A stretch of 7,265 nt of DNA from Treponema sp. (GTDB lineage: Bacteria; Spirochaetota; Spirochaetia; Treponematales; Breznakiellaceae). Every line of letters begins with the position of its first letter. Within the stretch, counting starts at the first letter, position 1. Below are positions 6,079-7,265 of the stretch, one piece after another. Below the pieces are notes generated by a model, which was not told where the DNA came from, made no database searches, and saw nothing but the letters and a program-made list of their open reading frames with translations. Location of the stretch: contig JAISRW010000248.1 of assembly GCA_031273405.1 (NCBI GenBank), positions 1-7,265 on the forward strand, written 5' to 3'. The translations under genes and the position numbers were made by a program.

Positions 6079-7265
6079 ATGTATCAGGTAAAGCTGCTGG
6101 GAGAAAATTTCAGTTTCAAAGAGGTCAAGGAAGTGCTGGCCAAGACCAATGAGGAAAAGTCCGGTGATGTTCTTGCCGGCGTGGCCGCGGGAAGCGCCCT
6201 CGAGCGGGTGGCCGCCAAACAGGTTCTTGCCGAAATGCCCCTCCATGATCTCAGGGAAAATCCCGTAGTCCCCTACGAAGAAGACGAAGTAACCAGGCTC
6301 AACCAGGACGGCATCAACGAGACAACCTACAAAACAATCAAGAACTGGACCGTGGCGGCACTGCGGGAATGGCTTTTAAGCGAGAATACCCGGGTGGAGG
6401 AAATACGCAGGGTTTCCCGTGCCCTGACCGCCGAGATGATAGCCGCCGCCGCCAAACTCATGACCAACCTGGACCTGGTCTATGCGGCATCACGTATCAG
6501 GGTTCCTGCCCACTGCAATACCACCATAGGGCTGCGGGGCCGCTTTGCCACCAGGCTCCAGCCCAATCATACAACCGATAATGTGGAAGGGGTAACCGCT
6601 TCGGTCTTCGAGGGCCTCAGCTACGGGTGCGGAGACGCCCTTATCGGCCTCAACCCGGTAAACGATACAGTGGCCGGGGTTACCGGAATATTAAAGCGTT
6701 TTGACGAAATAAAACGCCGTTTTGATATTCCCACCCAGATCTGCGTCCTGGGCCACATTACCACCCAGATTGAGGCGGTCAAACAGGGCGCTCCCTGCGA
6801 TATTATCTTTCAATCCATAGCGGGAAGCCAAAAGGGCAATACCGCCTTTGGTTTTACCTCCGATCATATCAGGGAGGCAAAGGCTCTCCTTGCCCAAAAG
6901 GGAACCGGCACGGGGCCCAATGTGCTTTATTTTGAAACCGGCCAGGGTTCGGAACTCTCCAGCGAATCCCATTACGGCGCGGACCAGGTAACCATGGAGG
7001 CCCGCTGTTATGCCTTTGCCCGGGTTTTTGAGCCCTTCATGGTAAACACCGTAGTGGGCTTCATCGGGCCTGAATATCTATACGACGGCAGGCAGGTGAT
7101 ACGGGCAGGGCTTGAAGACCACTTTATGGGAAAGCTTTCGGGGCTTCCCATGGGCTGCGACTGCTGTTATACCAACCACATGATGGCCGAGCAGAACGAC
7201 CTGGAAAATCTCTCCATGCTCCTCGGTCAGGCAGGCGCCAATTACATTCTGGGCGTTCCCACCAG
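6079..7265 (+). CDS. eutB: Ethanolamine ammonia-lyase large subunit EutB (3' end outside window)
   Basis: 395 complete codons are present. Compared with the 453-residue Escherichia coli protein as I remember it, about 58 residues are missing at the C-terminus. Alignment is essentially gap-free with an offset of one: DVLAGVAAGS near residue 30, ERVAAKQVL, TTIGLRGRFATRLQPN, IPTQICVLGHITTQIEA, YFETGQGS and the run from NTVVGFIGPEYLY to MGCDCCYTNH. Residues corresponding to the enteric active site are all kept: Arg159, Gln161, Asn192, Glu286 and Asp361. EutB forms the TIM-barrel catalytic core that, with EutC and adenosylcobalamin, converts ethanolamine to acetaldehyde and ammonia. ATG 6079 lies 4 bases after eutA. 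The only purine-rich sequence (AAAGG, 6073-6077) is too close to be ideal, so re-initiation after eutA is likely. eutC should lie just beyond the window. Confidence 0.97.
   Translation, partial: MYQVKLLGENFSFKEVKEVLAKTNEEKSGDVLAGVAAGSALERVAAKQVLAEMPLHDLRENPVVPYEEDEVTRLNQDGINETTYKTIKNWTVAALREWLLSENTRVEEIRRVSRALTAEMIAAAAKLMTNLDLVYAASRIRVPAHCNTTIGLRGRFATRLQPNHTTDNVEGVTASVFEGLSYGCGDALIGLNPVNDTVAGVTGILKRFDEIKRRFDIPTQICVLGHITTQIEAVKQGAPCDIIFQSIAGSQKGNTAFGFTSDHIREAKALLAQKGTGTGPNVLYFETGQGSELSSESHYGADQVTMEARCYAFARVFEPFMVNTVVGFIGPEYLYDGRQVIRAGLEDHFMGKLSGLPMGCDCCYTNHMMAEQNDLENLSMLLGQAGANYILGVPT

Overview
The window holds one continuous plus-strand gene set. A solute-binding protein gene (only its 3' end is present) is followed by a structured gap of about 300 bases. 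A tightly packed run of six genes then follows: two ABC permeases, an ABC ATPase, a PHP-family metal-dependent phosphoesterase, EutA, and most of EutB. The EutA and EutB calls are firm. EutB aligns without gaps to remembered enteric EutB, with every catalytic residue I could check in place. The ABC transporter is clearly of the spermidine/iron/aminoethylphosphonate (Pot/Fbp/Phn) type, but its substrate cannot be read directly from the sequence.

Layout: 1-330 binding-protein C-terminus; 331-635 non-coding, with a strong terminator (341-397), overlapping small hairpins (402-435), an inverted-repeat-bounded block of 159 bp (437-595) enclosing a 13-bp hairpin, and a 15-bp operator-like palindrome (598-612); 636-1484 permease 1; 1484-2293 permease 2; 2297-3307 ATPase; 3318-4646 PHP phosphoesterase; 4650-6074 eutA; 6079-7265 eutB, cut by the window end about 58 codons short. 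From 636 onward no gap exceeds 10 bases and one pair of genes overlaps by a base, so this looks like a single operon continuing beyond the window, probably into eutC.

How the genes may work together: EutB with EutC splits ethanolamine into acetaldehyde and ammonia using adenosylcobalamin, and EutA reactivates that enzyme. Canonical eut clusters bring ethanolamine in through EutH or Eat. Here an ABC importer and a phosphoesterase sit directly upstream in the same transcription unit. The simplest joint reading is import of a phosphorylated ethanolamine compound (glycerophosphoethanolamine or phosphoethanolamine, both products of phosphatidylethanolamine turnover), followed by cytoplasmic hydrolysis to free ethanolamine and then EutBC cleavage. 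This is inference from gene order and families. No substrate is shown by the sequence.

Organism: a moderately GC-rich bacterium. The mix of GC-rich codons with frequent ATA (Ile) and AGG (Arg), homopolymer runs, and intergenic palindromes of the TTTCCCAAAA type would fit a GC-richer spirochaete such as a gut Treponema. This is a weak inference from composition, and nothing in the window decides it.
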